The notes: a model not told the origin generated them from the letters alone. Positions 25,853 through 34,655 are shown, counted from the first letter of the stretch. The stretch: 64,000 nucleotides of DNA from Nonomuraea turcica (GCF_030718205.1 NZ_JAUZQF010000030.1:1-64000); one strand, 5' to 3'. Translations and numbers: made by a program.

Positions 25853-26119
25853 GACTCTTGTGTGCGACGCGATAGGTGGACCTTCCGGGGGCGGCGACCC
25901 GCGTCTCTTCGAGCTTCGGGGCCAGCACGGTTGGAACCGGCGCGACGTTCTTGGTGGCACCGGTCTCGGCTCGCGCACCGCCGTCTGGCCTGGCCATCGA
26001 CTTGGGTGCCTCGTCACGAGCCGAGTGCGGTTTCAGTCCTCGCGGCCAGGTTCCAACTGCCGCGTCACGCCGCAACGATCGCAACATGAGACTCAGTCCG
26101 GCCAGATAACTCCAGAGAT
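25853..26119. other. Junction stretch without a recognisable gene
   Basis: About 270 bp between the transposon terminator and the Tn3 transposase fragment. I see no gene, no tniQ and no clear copy of the 22482 dyad or other terminal repeat. The right end of the TniA/TniB element should lie here or has been lost. Confidence 0.4.
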
Positions 26120-27154
26120 TCCCGGCCATTTACCGCCGGAACTTACAGGCTGGTGGCCTCCGCTGACGGGCTGCGGTTCGTGGTGCCGGTCCGTTCCTTG
26201 TATGGGCGGCCCAACCCGCACTACTTCGGCCAATCCAAGCGCTCCAGGGGCGCCACCTGGTTGGCGGTGGTGTCGGACCGGGTGATGGGCTTGGGTGGGT
26301 TGCTGGTGCCCGGCACGATGCGCGACTCGCTGTTCATCTTGGACGCTCTGCACCGCTTGGACGCCAAGGAGCAGCCGGAGATCCTCACGACGGACACGGC
26401 GTCCTATTCCGACATTGTGTTCGGTCTGTTCGCGATTTGCGGCTATCAGTTCGCGCCCCGCATCGCCGACATCTCCGATGCCCAGCAGTGGTGGATCGAC
26501 CCGGCCGATGTTGGCCTGGCCGACAGGCGCTCCACACCGTCGGCAGCCGGGTACGGCCGGTTGAACGAGCTGAACCTGCGGCGGGTGAACATCGCGGCGA
26601 TCAAGCAGCATTGGCCGGACATGCTGCAGGTCGCCGGGTCGCTGGTCACCAATCAGGTGCGGGCCTATGACCTGATCCGGATGATGATGGCCGAGGGCCG
26701 CATCACCAGCCTGGGGCGCGCGTTCGCGCACTACGGGCGGATCTTCAAGTCGATGCACCTGCTGCATGTGGCCCACCTGGAGGACTACCGGCGGATGATG
26801 GGCGCCCAGTTGAATGTCGGCGAAGGCCGCAACGGGCTGGCCCGGGCGGTGTTCTTCGGCAACCTGGGCCAGCTGAAGCGCGGCTACGAGCGCGGTATGG
26901 AAGACCAGCTCGGCGCTCTCGGCCTAGGGTTGAACGCGATCGTCTACTGGAACTCGCTCTACATCGACGCCGCGGTGAAGAAACTCGCGGCTGGCGGCAT
27001 GAAGATCAGTCCGGAGATCAGGGCCCACCTGTCCCCGCTGCAGTGGGAGCACATCAACTTCGTGGGCTCCTACCCGTTCAACCGGCCCGAACTTCCCGGC
27101 CGGTTGCGTGACCTGCGTGACCCCGCCGATGCTGACGACGATCTGGAGCAATGA
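26120..27154 (+). pseudogene. Tn3-family transposase, C-terminal third
   Basis: About 340 codons of a roughly 1000-residue transposase. Recognisable pieces: SADGLRFVVPVRSLY, NPHYFGQSKRSRGATWLAVV, ILTTDTASYSD, NIAAIKQHWPDMLQVAGSL, YGRIFKSMHLL, NEGRNGLARAVF-like NVGEGRNGLARAVFFGNLG and LSPLQWEHINFVGSYPFN. The frame is fully open to its natural end, but everything before the catalytic core is missing, so it cannot transpose. It lies right after the TniB-type element. Confidence 0.88.
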
Positions 27155-27246
27155 CGAGGAGACAGATCCCCACACTCGTGTTCCGCCGAGCAGATCACGG
27201 CGCCCGTTCAGAGGCTGACTGAGGGTGAATCCTTCTTACTGTTCGC

Positions 27247-27360
27247 TCATGCGAGCAGGGCAAGGACACGTTCTGCTTGCTGTTGCAGGGCGCTGGCGGG
27301 GTTGCGGGAGGCGAAGGGTCCGCCGGGGCCGAGCATGAGGAACCAGGTAGGAAGCCGCCG
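27247..27360 (-). pseudogene. Short C-terminal remnant, family not identified
   Basis: The minus strand reads RLPTWFLMLGPGGPFASRNP then ASALQQQAERVLALLA and a stop. It looks like a conserved protein tail cut off from its gene. No start or further similarity is visible. The AlkZ-like gene begins in the same direction upstream and ends at 27415. Confidence 0.3.
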
Positions 27361-27414
27361 TCCGGACGGCGGCCGGGCACGGCTGCAATGCCCCGGTCGG
27401 CTCCGTATCTGCGC

Positions 27415-28527
27415 CTACCGGGAGGCCCCTGCCCGTTCAGGCGGGTGGCCGCAGAAAGCGGTGACCGCTGAGGCTTCCGCGTCGACCAGGGCCTGGATCT
27501 GCGACGACAGGGGTTCGAACGCGTCCACCTGGACAACACGGCCGGCATCGCGGCGGGCCCACGTTCCGATGGCCAGGCCATCCGCGACAACCGTGGGACG
27601 GATGACGCCGCCGCCCGGCCAGACCCGGCCTTGGTGAGCGGCGGGAACGGACAACTCTCGGCCGCGGTAGCCGACGAGGTAGTTGTCGTAGGCAGGCAGC
27701 ATCCGCACATCAAGGGTGCCGGGGCTGTCCCGAAGTTCCTCCATGCGCTCGGTCGGCACGCTCAGCGCGCCGTACTCGGTGATCGAGCCGGTTTGCGCCA
27801 GCGTCTTCCAGGCCCTGCGGGCCAGGGTGGCCGGCAGACCCGACCAGGTGGCGAAGTCGTCCACCCCTACGGGCGCATGGGCGCGAACGTAGCGGCGGGC
27901 GAGCTCGGCGACGGCCGTGTCCTCCTCCCGCCGGGAGTCCCCGGCGCCGGCCGGCAGCCAGTCGTCGAGCAGGACATACGTGGCCTTTTCGCCGCGCCGA
28001 GGACCGTGGCAGAGGACTCCGGTGAGTGCCGCGTGGCGGATCAGGTGGAACGGCGCCTGCCCGTCCGGCTGAATGCCGACAGTGGCCAGGTGCTCTGTCA
28101 GTTCGGGCCGGGTGAGCGGTCCGTGCGTGGCGAGGACGCGCCGGATGAGACGGTCGCATCGCTGGCGTAGGTCGTCGTCCAGGCCGAGCTGGTGGTAGCG
28201 GCGGCTGGTTGCGGCGAGGATGCGGGGAGCGAGCAGCCGCAGCACCCGGCGGGCATCCGAGCTGGCGATGGTGTGCAGGGTGCCCCGCATGAACCAGCCG
28301 CGCACGATGCTCCGCTCGTCCTCGTACGCCGCGCGGATGCCGGCGCCCGTGATGTCCCGCCCGCGCACCCGGATGCCCAGGTCGGCGGCCATGGCATCCT
28401 GGGCCTGGATGGCGAAGACCCGGCGGACGACCGCCGCGGCGGAGGCTTCCCGCACTCCGTCGGCCAGGGCCTGCGCGCGGGCCCGCAGCCCGCGGACGCT
28501 CTCGCGGTCAAGCATGGGCTTGTACAT
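27415..28527 (-). CDS. Winged-helix DNA glycosylase-like protein (AlkZ/YcaQ family)
   Basis: 370 residues, the usual length of HTH_42 (PF06224) proteins, which unhook interstrand crosslinks or excise alkylated bases. The catalytic QxQ/QxD region is FAIQAQDAMAADLGIRVRG near residue 45. RGWFMRGTLHTIASSDARRV and the C-terminal PAYDNYLVGYRGR (normally DNYLLGY-DR) are typical. Actinomycete members often give self-resistance to DNA-damaging metabolites. It starts 10 bp after the hydrolase stop, so it is in that operon. Confidence 0.9.
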   Translation of the reverse strand: MYKPMLDRESVRGLRARAQALADGVREASAAAVVRRVFAIQAQDAMAADLGIRVRGRDITGAGIRAAYEDERSIVRGWFMRGTLHTIASSDARRVLRLLAPRILAATSRRYHQLGLDDDLRQRCDRLIRRVLATHGPLTRPELTEHLATVGIQPDGQAPFHLIRHAALTGVLCHGPRRGEKATYVLLDDWLPAGAGDSRREEDTAVAELARRYVRAHAPVGVDDFATWSGLPATLARRAWKTLAQTGSITEYGALSVPTERMEELRDSPGTLDVRMLPAYDNYLVGYRGRELSVPAAHQGRVWPGGGVIRPTVVADGLAIGTWARRDAGRVVQVDAFEPLSSQIQALVDAEASAVTAFCGHPPERAGASR

Positions 28528-28536
28528 CAGTCTCGG

Positions 28537-29271
28537 TCAGGAGACGGCCGTGTGGAGGATGTCGGCGAGCTCGGCAGGTGCCGACAGCATTGGCCAGTGC
28601 CCGGTGGACAGGTCGAAGCGCCGCCACGGCGCGTGGTTGAGGAAGGCCAGCATCGGCACCCCGCTGTCCAGCAGGCACTGGAAGTTGCGGCAGGCGACCA
28701 GGACACGGTCCACACCGGGCCCGGGCTCGACCGGACCGGCCAACCGCTGGGTGTAGGTGCCGAAGGGCTGAGGGGTGGCACGTGCGCTCAGCACGTCCCT
28801 CCGGTCCTCATCGAGGCCGTCGAGGCTGTTGGACAGGCCCAGGATCTCGAAAGGCGGCATCGGGAGCCGGCAGCCGTCGCCGTGGGCCGCGACCTGCTGG
28901 CTCAGCTGGTCCGCTGCCTCCGGCGGCATGAGGTCGAGCATGCACATGCCTGCGGCAAACGGGGCGCTGTCCACATAGACCACGCGCTCTAGCCGGTCGC
29001 CGAGTCGCCCGGCTGCCCCGGTGACGGGGGCGGCCGCGTAGCTGTGGGCGACCAGGGTGACGTCGCGCAGATCGTTCTTCTCGACGAAGTCGGTGATGTC
29101 CGCGATGTGCGTGTCCAGGTCCGTCTGGGGCCCGCCCTCCTCAGCGCGCTCGGCCAGGCCCGTCAGTGTCAGCGCCAGCGCCGTGTGGCCGTGCTCCTGC
29201 AGCGCGTCGGTGGTGTCTTGCCAGGCCCACGCGCCGAGCCAGGCGCCGGGAACGAGTACGAAGGTGGTCAT
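28537..29271 (-). CDS. Alpha/beta hydrolase
   Basis: 244 residues from ATG at 29271 (GGGAGA upstream); the reading to 29358 has no ribosome site. Alpha/beta-hydrolase fold: MTTFVLVPGAWLGAWAWQDT (oxyanion region), nucleophile elbow VAHSYAAAP (Ser near 91) and a C-terminal STGHWPM carrying the catalytic His. It is similar to small esterases/C-C hydrolases of actinomycetes. First gene of a minus-strand pair with the AlkZ-like gene and divergent from a WYL regulator, its likely controller. Confidence 0.9.
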   Translation of the reverse strand: MTTFVLVPGAWLGAWAWQDTTDALQEHGHTALALTLTGLAERAEEGGPQTDLDTHIADITDFVEKNDLRDVTLVAHSYAAAPVTGAAGRLGDRLERVVYVDSAPFAAGMCMLDLMPPEAADQLSQQVAAHGDGCRLPMPPFEILGLSNSLDGLDEDRRDVLSARATPQPFGTYTQRLAGPVEPGPGVDRVLVACRNFQCLLDSGVPMLAFLNHAPWRRFDLSTGHWPMLSAPAELADILHTAVS

Positions 29272-29351
29272 GTGATCTCCCTGAAGTGAGGTGCTGCGGG
29301 AAGCGTAGAGTGGATACAGGACAGAATCAGCCCTGAAATGTCGAGTGATCC

Positions 29352-30326
29352 GTGCCACATCCCCTGACCCGTGTGCTAACCCTGCTGGAACTGCTCCAGT
29401 CGAACGCCGGGCTCACCGGGAGTGAGCTGGCCGACCGGCTGGACACCGATGTCCGTACGGTCCGCCGCTACGTTGCCCACCTGCGCGACCTGGGCATCCC
29501 CGTGGAGGCCGAGCGCGGTCGCTATGGCGGCTACCGGCTGGCCCGTGGCTACCGGATGCCGCCCCTGGTGCTCACCAATGACGAGGCCCTCGCCGTCGTC
29601 CTCGGACTCCTTGCGGCCGAACGGCTCGGGATGGGTACGACGGTGCTGGCCGGCGCGGGCGCCCGCGCCAAGATCGAGAGGGTGCTTCCGCAGGCTCTGC
29701 GGGAACCGCTCGCCGCCATGCGGGAGACTCTGTACTTCACCGCCAATGCTGTGAGCGCGCAGGCACCCGGGAGCGGTGTCCTGCTGGCCCTGGCCCAGGC
29801 CTCGCGTGCCAAGACGACCGTTGGCATCGCCTACCTGTCCTGGCGGCAGGACCAGACCGAGCGCGACATCGACCCCTATGGCGTGGTCTTCCATACCGGC
29901 CGCTGGTATCTCGTCGGCCACGACCACCTCCGCGACGACCTGCGGACCTTCCGTATCGACCGCATCGCCTCCATCACCCCCCGCCCACAGACCTTCGCCA
30001 CCCCTGATGGCTTCGACCCGGTCGCCCACCTCACTGCGACCCTCGCCCAGGGGCCTTACCGCTGGCAGGTCGAGGTGACGATCCACGGCCCTCTCGACGA
30101 GATCGCCCGAAGGCTGCCGCACACGGCTGTCACGCTCACCGCCCAACCCGTCGGCGTGCTGATGCAGGCACGGGCGGAACGCCTTGACGGCATGGCACAC
30201 CTGCTCGCCTCGCTCGAGTGGCCCTTCACCATCCACAGCCCAGACGAACTCCGCCAAACCCTCAAGGACCTGGCGGGTCAACTCGCTGCCGCCGCCGAAC
30301 GACAGCCGGGAACCCTGCCGCGGTAA
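29352..30326 (+). CDS. WYL-domain transcriptional regulator (HTH_11 type)
   Basis: 324 residues, GTG start. Helix-turn-helix at about 10-60: SNAGLTGSELADRLDTDVRT, VRRYVAHLRDLGIPVEAERG. WYL domain at about 140-220: AYLSWRQDQTERDIDPYGVV then GRWYLVGHDHLRDDLRTFRI. WYL proteins sense nucleic acids or small ligands and often answer DNA damage. This would suit control of the divergent hydrolase/AlkZ operon. Its stop codon lies inside the left arm of the 30317-30345 inverted repeat. Confidence 0.92.
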   Translation: MPHPLTRVLTLLELLQSNAGLTGSELADRLDTDVRTVRRYVAHLRDLGIPVEAERGRYGGYRLARGYRMPPLVLTNDEALAVVLGLLAAERLGMGTTVLAGAGARAKIERVLPQALREPLAAMRETLYFTANAVSAQAPGSGVLLALAQASRAKTTVGIAYLSWRQDQTERDIDPYGVVFHTGRWYLVGHDHLRDDLRTFRIDRIASITPRPQTFATPDGFDPVAHLTATLAQGPYRWQVEVTIHGPLDEIARRLPHTAVTLTAQPVGVLMQARAERLDGMAHLLASLEWPFTIHSPDELRQTLKDLAGQLAAAAERQPGTLPR

Positions 30327-30345
30327 ATGCCGGATTTACCGCGGC
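30317..30345. repeat. 29-bp tyrosine-recombinase core-like site A
   Basis: Two perfectly complementary 11-bp arms, GCCGCGGTAAA at 30317-30327 and TTTACCGCGGC at 30335-30345, separated by 7 bp. A third copy of the arm (TTTACTGCGGC, one mismatch) is at 30413-30423 inside the start of the recombinase gene. The arm and spacer lengths are those of tyrosine-recombinase core sites and equal those of site B at 38951. It could also serve as a terminator for the WYL gene. Confidence 0.65.
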
Positions 30346-30403
30346 AACCCCATGTTCGCCGTCATACTGACCTGGAGCACCTCCCTCGACAACTGGGAGT
30401 GAG

Positions 30404-31477
30404 GTGTACGCATTTACTGCGGCAGAGGCGGGGATCCAGATCATGAGCGCCAGCACCGCCGACGTGATCCCCCTCGGCCAAGACCGCCCCCAGATCTACG
30501 GCGAGGCAGTGGAGGCCTATCTGCGCTCGGCCGGGATCGGCGAGTCATCCCAGCGGATCTACCGCATCTCGTTGACCACCTGGGCCTGGCTCGCCTGCGG
30601 ACAGCAACCGCCCCTCGGCAAGTACCGCCGCGGCGCCCAGGTGCCGACGGTCTGGTTCGCGGCTCTCGCCGATCCGGCGACCGCTGATCTCCTCGCCGCG
30701 GCTTTCGTCGAGCGAGCCCGCCTGGTGGACGCCGACACCGTCAACCGCGAGCTGTCGATCATGAAGGCCGCCATCGGCTGGTGGCGCGCTCGCGGCTGGC
30801 TCGCAGCCAACCCCATCGCCGGCATCGAACGACGGCCCGCTCCGCCCGACCGGACCAAGGCCCTGTCCCGCGACCAGCTCGCCGCCCTGTCCGACCTCAA
30901 GGCCGGCATCCGAGAGAAGACCCTCTGGAAGATGCTGTACGAGACATGCGCCCGGGCACAGGAGATCCTCACCCTCGACATCGCCGACCTCCTACCGGCC
31001 GACAAGCGCGCCCGGATCATCTCCAAAGGCGGCGCGACCGACTGGGTGCACTGGCAATCAGGCACCGCCCAGCTGCTGCCCCGCCTGCTCAAGGGCCGCA
31101 CTCGAGGCCCAGTCTTCCTCACCGACCGCAAAGCGCCCGCCCGCACCCCGACCACCGACGTATGCAAGATCACCGGACGTGGACGGCTGTCCTACCGGCG
31201 CGCCGCCGAGCTGTTCGAGACGCTCACCCGGCCCCTGGCCCACCCCGGAATCATCGACGCAGCCGAACTCGAACTGCGCGGCGGCTGGACGCTGCACCAG
31301 CTCCGACACTCCGCGCTCACCCACGAAGCAGAGGACGGCACCAACACGCCCACCCTGCTCGCCCGATCCCGGCACGCCTCCGTCCGGTCCCTGGCACGCT
31401 ACGCCCGCCCCGGCGTCGACGCCGTCGCCGACCACGTGGCCAGCCGTGACCCCGCCGCCCGCCGCCGATCCATCTGA
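30404..31477 (+). CDS. Tyrosine recombinase A (TnpI/XerD-like)
   Basis: 357 residues from GTG at 30404 (GGGAG upstream); ATG at 30443 is an alternative start. SAM-like core-binding domain at about 25-150, catalytic domain to about 350. Active-site residues: Arg in YETCARAQEIL, LHQLRHSALTHEAEDG (HxxR), His in SRHASVRSLARYARP and its Tyr nucleophile. An inverted-repeat site lies just upstream and an arm copy within codons 4-7. It converges with a paralogue of the protein encoded next to recombinase B, with a gap of 10 bp. Confidence 0.9.
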   Translation: MYAFTAAEAGIQIMSASTADVIPLGQDRPQIYGEAVEAYLRSAGIGESSQRIYRISLTTWAWLACGQQPPLGKYRRGAQVPTVWFAALADPATADLLAAAFVERARLVDADTVNRELSIMKAAIGWWRARGWLAANPIAGIERRPAPPDRTKALSRDQLAALSDLKAGIREKTLWKMLYETCARAQEILTLDIADLLPADKRARIISKGGATDWVHWQSGTAQLLPRLLKGRTRGPVFLTDRKAPARTPTTDVCKITGRGRLSYRRAAELFETLTRPLAHPGIIDAAELELRGGWTLHQLRHSALTHEAEDGTNTPTLLARSRHASVRSLARYARPGVDAVADHVASRDPAARRRSI

Positions 31478-31487
31478 GCGGCCAAGA

Positions 31488-32000
31488 TCAACGCAGCTCC
31501 TCGGTGATCACCCACCCTCGGTTACGGCTCATCCGGGTGAGCTGCCGGCGCAGGTCAGCGATGCGATCCCGGGCGTCGGGCCCAGCAATCCCGATCGTGA
31601 TGCGCTCGTCAGTGGCGTGGTAGCTGGTTCGCCGGTCACCCGCGGCCACGCGGCACGCCGCGTTGATGCTGGCGCGCAACCGGATGACCGTGCGGGGATC
31701 GTCTTTGCCGCCGAAACCCTCGATCGTCAGACAGGAGAACAGCGGCACGCGCTGGAGGCTGTCGCGGCGCTCCGTGGTGCTCTGCTCATCTTGATCAGCG
31801 CGCAGAGCGCTGAGGATCTTGTCGCGCTCGGTTGAGCTGATCGGCCTGCGGCCCAGCCAATCGGGCCAGCCATCCGGGCGGGTCGGCACCACGCGGACCG
31901 GCTCATACGGCGCCACCGGCGCGCTCGCCTTAGCGGGCTGGTCGGTGGAATCGGCGGCCGTGCTGTCACTCACCTGGCTCCTCGTGATGTATCCCGCCAT
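31488..32000 (-). CDS. Recombinase-associated protein A, unknown family
   Basis: 170 residues from ATG at 32000 (a GTG at 32051 is possible). No known domain recognised. The conserved core starts with RPDGWPDWLGRRP, continues through FSCLTIEGF and ends with SYHATDERITIGIAGPDARD then RIADLRRQLTRMSRNRGWVI. The protein encoded at 37471-37923 aligns over the whole core with about half the residues identical. Soluble, no signal or membrane helix. The pairing of both copies with tyrosine recombinases suggests an accessory role in recombination or its control; this is inference. Confidence 0.8.
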   Translation of the reverse strand: MAGYITRSQVSDSTAADSTDQPAKASAPVAPYEPVRVVPTRPDGWPDWLGRRPISSTERDKILSALRADQDEQSTTERRDSLQRVPLFSCLTIEGFGGKDDPRTVIRLRASINAACRVAAGDRRTSYHATDERITIGIAGPDARDRIADLRRQLTRMSRNRGWVITEELR

Positions 32001-32211
32001 GAGCGGCGATCTCTCCCCGAGAGTACCGGTGGAATCCACTCCACGATCCACGAACTGGACCGATTCGCGACACCATCAGTACAGCTGGCCGCCGGACATG
32101 CCAGCGGAGCTCTACATGGCCTTGAGCTGCGGCGGAAGGCTAGCGTTCAGTTTCAGCCGGATGGTCCCAAGACCCTACCGCAGGCGTCCGTCTCGCTTGA
32201 CCTCTTGCGCG

Positions 32212-33114
32212 TCAGTCCGGCAGCCAGTGCAGCTCGTGCGCCAGGGTTTTGGCGACGGCACGGATGCGGCGGTGTAGCGGCGACTGCTCGCGTGGGAGGA
32301 CCAGGTGGATCGTCAGGCTGGGCGCGCCCCGCAGCGGTCGCCAGGTGAGACCGGCCGGTTGTGCCGTGACCGCGGCTTCTCCGGCCGGGGCGAGGGTGAC
32401 CCCGTCGCGCAGGTCGCGCTGAGACATGTCGAAAGAGACTGCGGGCGTGTGGAATCGGGGGTGTGGTCGGGTGTCTCGGAACAGTGCGGACAGCTGATCG
32501 TGGATCACGGGGTTGGCCGCACGGTCCGGGAGTCGCAGCGGATACGCGGCCGCGTCGGCGATCTCGATCTCCGGGTGTTCGGCCAGCGGATGGTGCTGCG
32601 CCAGCTGGACCCCGACGCGCATACGCCGCAGCAGGAACCGGCGCACGCCACGGCCCGGCTGTTCACCGCGGGTGATCCCGGCATCGATGCGGCCGTCGGC
32701 GACTGCGGGGGAGATCTCCGGTGTCGCCATCGGGACCGCGCCGACCTCGAGTCCGCTGTTGCCGCGAATCAGCCTGTCCACCAGGGCCGGTGCCGTCTCG
32801 GCCCCGGCGCTGAGGCTGTATCCGATGCGCAGCGTGCCCAGTTCACCGGCCGCCGCGCTCCGGGCGGTGTCCCATGCCCGGTCCAGCGCCGCCAGCGCGG
32901 GCGGCGCGGACTCCGCCAAAGCCGCACCGGCCGTGGTCAATACGACGCTACGCGTGTTGCGGACCAGCAGGGCCGTACCGAGTTCCGCCTCCAATCGGCG
33001 CATCCGGGCGCTGAGTGCGGGCTGTGCGATACCGATCCGTGCGGCCGCGCGGGTGAAGTTCAACTCCTGCGCCAGCACCAGGAAGTACCGCAGACTCACC
33101 GTATCCGGCGCCAC
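32212..33114 (-). CDS. LysR-family regulator
   Basis: 300 residues from GTG at 33114 (GGGAGGG upstream). N-terminal winged helix: LRYFLVLAQELNFTRAAARI then GIAQPALSARMRRLEAELGT and LLVRNTRSVVLTTAGAALAE. The substrate-binding domain follows (LRIGYSLSAGAETAPALVDR). Divergent from a DUF1330 gene 188 bp away, which is its probable target. The long reading to 33189 has no ribosome site. Confidence 0.92.
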   Translation of the reverse strand: MAPDTVSLRYFLVLAQELNFTRAAARIGIAQPALSARMRRLEAELGTALLVRNTRSVVLTTAGAALAESAPPALAALDRAWDTARSAAAGELGTLRIGYSLSAGAETAPALVDRLIRGNSGLEVGAVPMATPEISPAVADGRIDAGITRGEQPGRGVRRFLLRRMRVGVQLAQHHPLAEHPEIEIADAAAYPLRLPDRAANPVIHDQLSALFRDTRPHPRFHTPAVSFDMSQRDLRDGVTLAPAGEAAVTAQPAGLTWRPLRGAPSLTIHLVLPREQSPLHRRIRAVAKTLAHELHWLPD

Positions 33115-33302
33115 GTGCCCTCCCTGCCGATTGATAACGATCCGTTCTGAGTCTATCCCGTACCGGTCTTTCCCTCGACCGCACATCAAGCCCTAACCTG
33201 CGCATATGACGATTCAACTGACCGCAGTACCCGTCGCCGGGATCGATCGATCTGAGTGTCAATTCGAAGTCGGACGTGTCCGGCCCAACACAGGAGGTTT
33301 CC

Positions 33303-33608
33303 ATGGCTAAGGGCTACTGGGTCAGTGTCTACCCCGCCATTTCCGACCCTGAGAGGCTGACTGCCTACGACAAGCTGGCCGGTCCGGCTGTCCAGGATGG
33401 GGGCGGGCGCGTCCTGTCCCGGATCCCGTCCCGTGGCGGTCGAGTCGTCGCCCACGAAGCCGGAATCACGCAACGCGTCGTTCTGATCGAGTTCGACAGC
33501 TTTGAACAGGCCGTCGCGGCATACGAGAGCGAGGCATACCAGAAGGCGCTGGTGGCCCTCCCCGACGGCTTCGAGCGCGACTTCCGCATCATCGAAGGCA
33601 TCGACTGA
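33303..33608 (+). CDS. DUF1330 family protein
   Basis: 101 residues, ATG at 33303 seven bases after GGAGG. Small dimeric alpha-beta ferredoxin-like fold family: MAKGYWVSVYPAISDPERLT, RVVLIEFDSFEQAVAAYES and DFRIIEG are typical. Function unknown; members are often next to LysR or oxidoreductase genes. Here it is divergent from LysR. Complete length. Confidence 0.9.
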   Translation: MAKGYWVSVYPAISDPERLTAYDKLAGPAVQDGGGRVLSRIPSRGGRVVAHEAGITQRVVLIEFDSFEQAVAAYESEAYQKALVALPDGFERDFRIIEGID

Positions 33609-33956
33609 CCGGCGGGCCCAGCCATCGCTGAGCATCCGTCACCTGATACGCACACGGTGCTGAACGACGACTCACGAGACGAGTTCGAAGCCATGCCCCG
33701 CGTCCCAGTTCGTCGTCGACGTCCTCGACGGCCTGATCCCTGTCGGGCGGATCGAAGAAGCGACGCGACGTCCGGGCCAGCTGGACTGTCTCGCTGACCT
33801 CGTCGACGAAACTCACCCTCGCCCGAAGCGAACCGCGAACCGCTTCTCACACGACAGATCGGTCCAGCGAACACAAGGCTTCGATGACCAGGGGCGCATC
33901 CTGCATCCATCTGCCGTGTGCCCCGTCGGGCTACTCAGAGTACTGATATACAGTTT
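33609..33956. other. Stretch without a recognisable gene
   Basis: About 350 bp after the DUF1330 gene. Overlapping open stretches exist on the minus strand but none resembles a family or has a good ribosome site. Confidence 0.4.
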
Positions 33957-34008
33957 GAAGAACCGCAGGTCAAGACCTCTTTCGAGGGGTTTCGATCTGC
34001 GGTTCTTC
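33957..34008. repeat. 52-nt long hairpin
   Basis: GAAGAACCGCAG at 33957-33968 is exactly complementary to CTGCGGTTCTTC at 33997-34008. The bases between also pair partly (CCTC with GAGG around TTTC). Followed by TGTTGTTG. It may be a strong bidirectional terminator or the end of a short mobile element. Confidence 0.6.
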
Positions 34009-34171
34009 TGTTGTTGAAGTAGCCCAGGGGGGCGCCTGGCTGCGCCAGGATGGCGCACTGGAGCCGGCCGCCCTGCTTCGGGGATCAGGTGGTCATGCCA
34101 CAGATCTACCGCGAAGGCCCGTTCCCCGTGAGCCCTGCTCTCGCTGCGGCCAAGACCAATCAGCCGCGGCC

Positions 34172-34309
34172 ATGACCGTCTTCTACGAGTACGAGGTCGT
34201 GGAGGGTGTGCTCGGTGAGCGCCTGCACGAGCGGCAGACGCAGGCGCTCATCAACTTGCTGCGCGAACTGGCCGACCTGCATGTCGGCCATGCGGCCGTC
34301 GAGGCTTGA
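34172..34309 (+). CDS. Possible 45-residue ORF, unknown
   Basis: ATG at 34172 reads MTVFYEYEVVEGVLGERLHE, RQTQALINLLRELADLHVGH and a few residues to TGA. Composition (acidic start, leucine-rich helix) looks protein-like and it resembles the C-terminal helix of a larger protein, so it may be a remnant. No clear ribosome site. Confidence 0.3.
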   Translation: MTVFYEYEVVEGVLGERLHERQTQALINLLRELADLHVGHAAVEA

Positions 34310-34497
34310 GCCCATCGCCGCACCTCATGCACGCCCGTCACGGGCCGCGCCGGCGCGACAGACTTCCGACCACCGGGCCCCTCTACCAGTGGATCGAAGA
34401 CGAACGCAGGAACACCGCGATGCGCATCCGGCGGGCTGAACGAAACGAAACTCTCGCCGCACCTGAAAATTTCGAGGGCTTGATCACAAGCGAGTCG

Positions 34498-34534
34498 GGG
34501 GTCAGAGAGATTTGGAACGGAACCCGGCGTTAAC
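34498..34534 (+). repeat. Tn3-family terminal inverted repeat
   Basis: 37 bp that begin GGGGTCAGAGAG and end CCCGGCGTTAAC, with TGGAACGGAA in the middle. The classical Tn3 repeat begins GGGGTC, has TGGAACGAAAA in the same place and ends ACGTTAAG. The outer end is at the left, so the element extends to the right. A degenerate inverse copy lies at 34586-34607. Confidence 0.75.
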
Positions 34535-34585
34535 GGGGTTCTCCCAGGTCAGTGAAACCCCTGCCGTTGCGGCCTTCCGGACGTG

Positions 34586-34607
34586 GTTAACGCCGGATTC
34601 CGTTCCA
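34586..34607 (-). repeat. Inverse partial copy of the Tn3 terminal repeat
   Basis: 22 bp complementary to 34513-34534 with a single mismatch, separated by 51 bp. The outer GGGGTC part is not conserved on this side. Together the pair would be the two ends of a collapsed element or two abutting elements. Confidence 0.6.
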
Positions 34608-34655
34608 TTGCGGGGCTGATAATGATCACGGTGCGGGGGGCAGCCCCGGGCCACC

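Noticed and set aside
25779..26129. Minus-strand 116-codon frame right of the TniB-like gene, considered as a tniQ remnant
   Set aside because: No zinc-ribbon or TniQ-like motif in any frame.
30317..30345. Reading this inverted repeat only as the WYL terminator
   Set aside because: Possible, but a third copy of the arm inside the recombinase start and identical geometry to site B favour a recombinase site; no T-run follows.
34306..34533. 75-codon plus frame ending inside the Tn3 repeat
   Set aside because: No ribosome site, no recognisable motif, and it overlaps the terminal repeat; probably chance.
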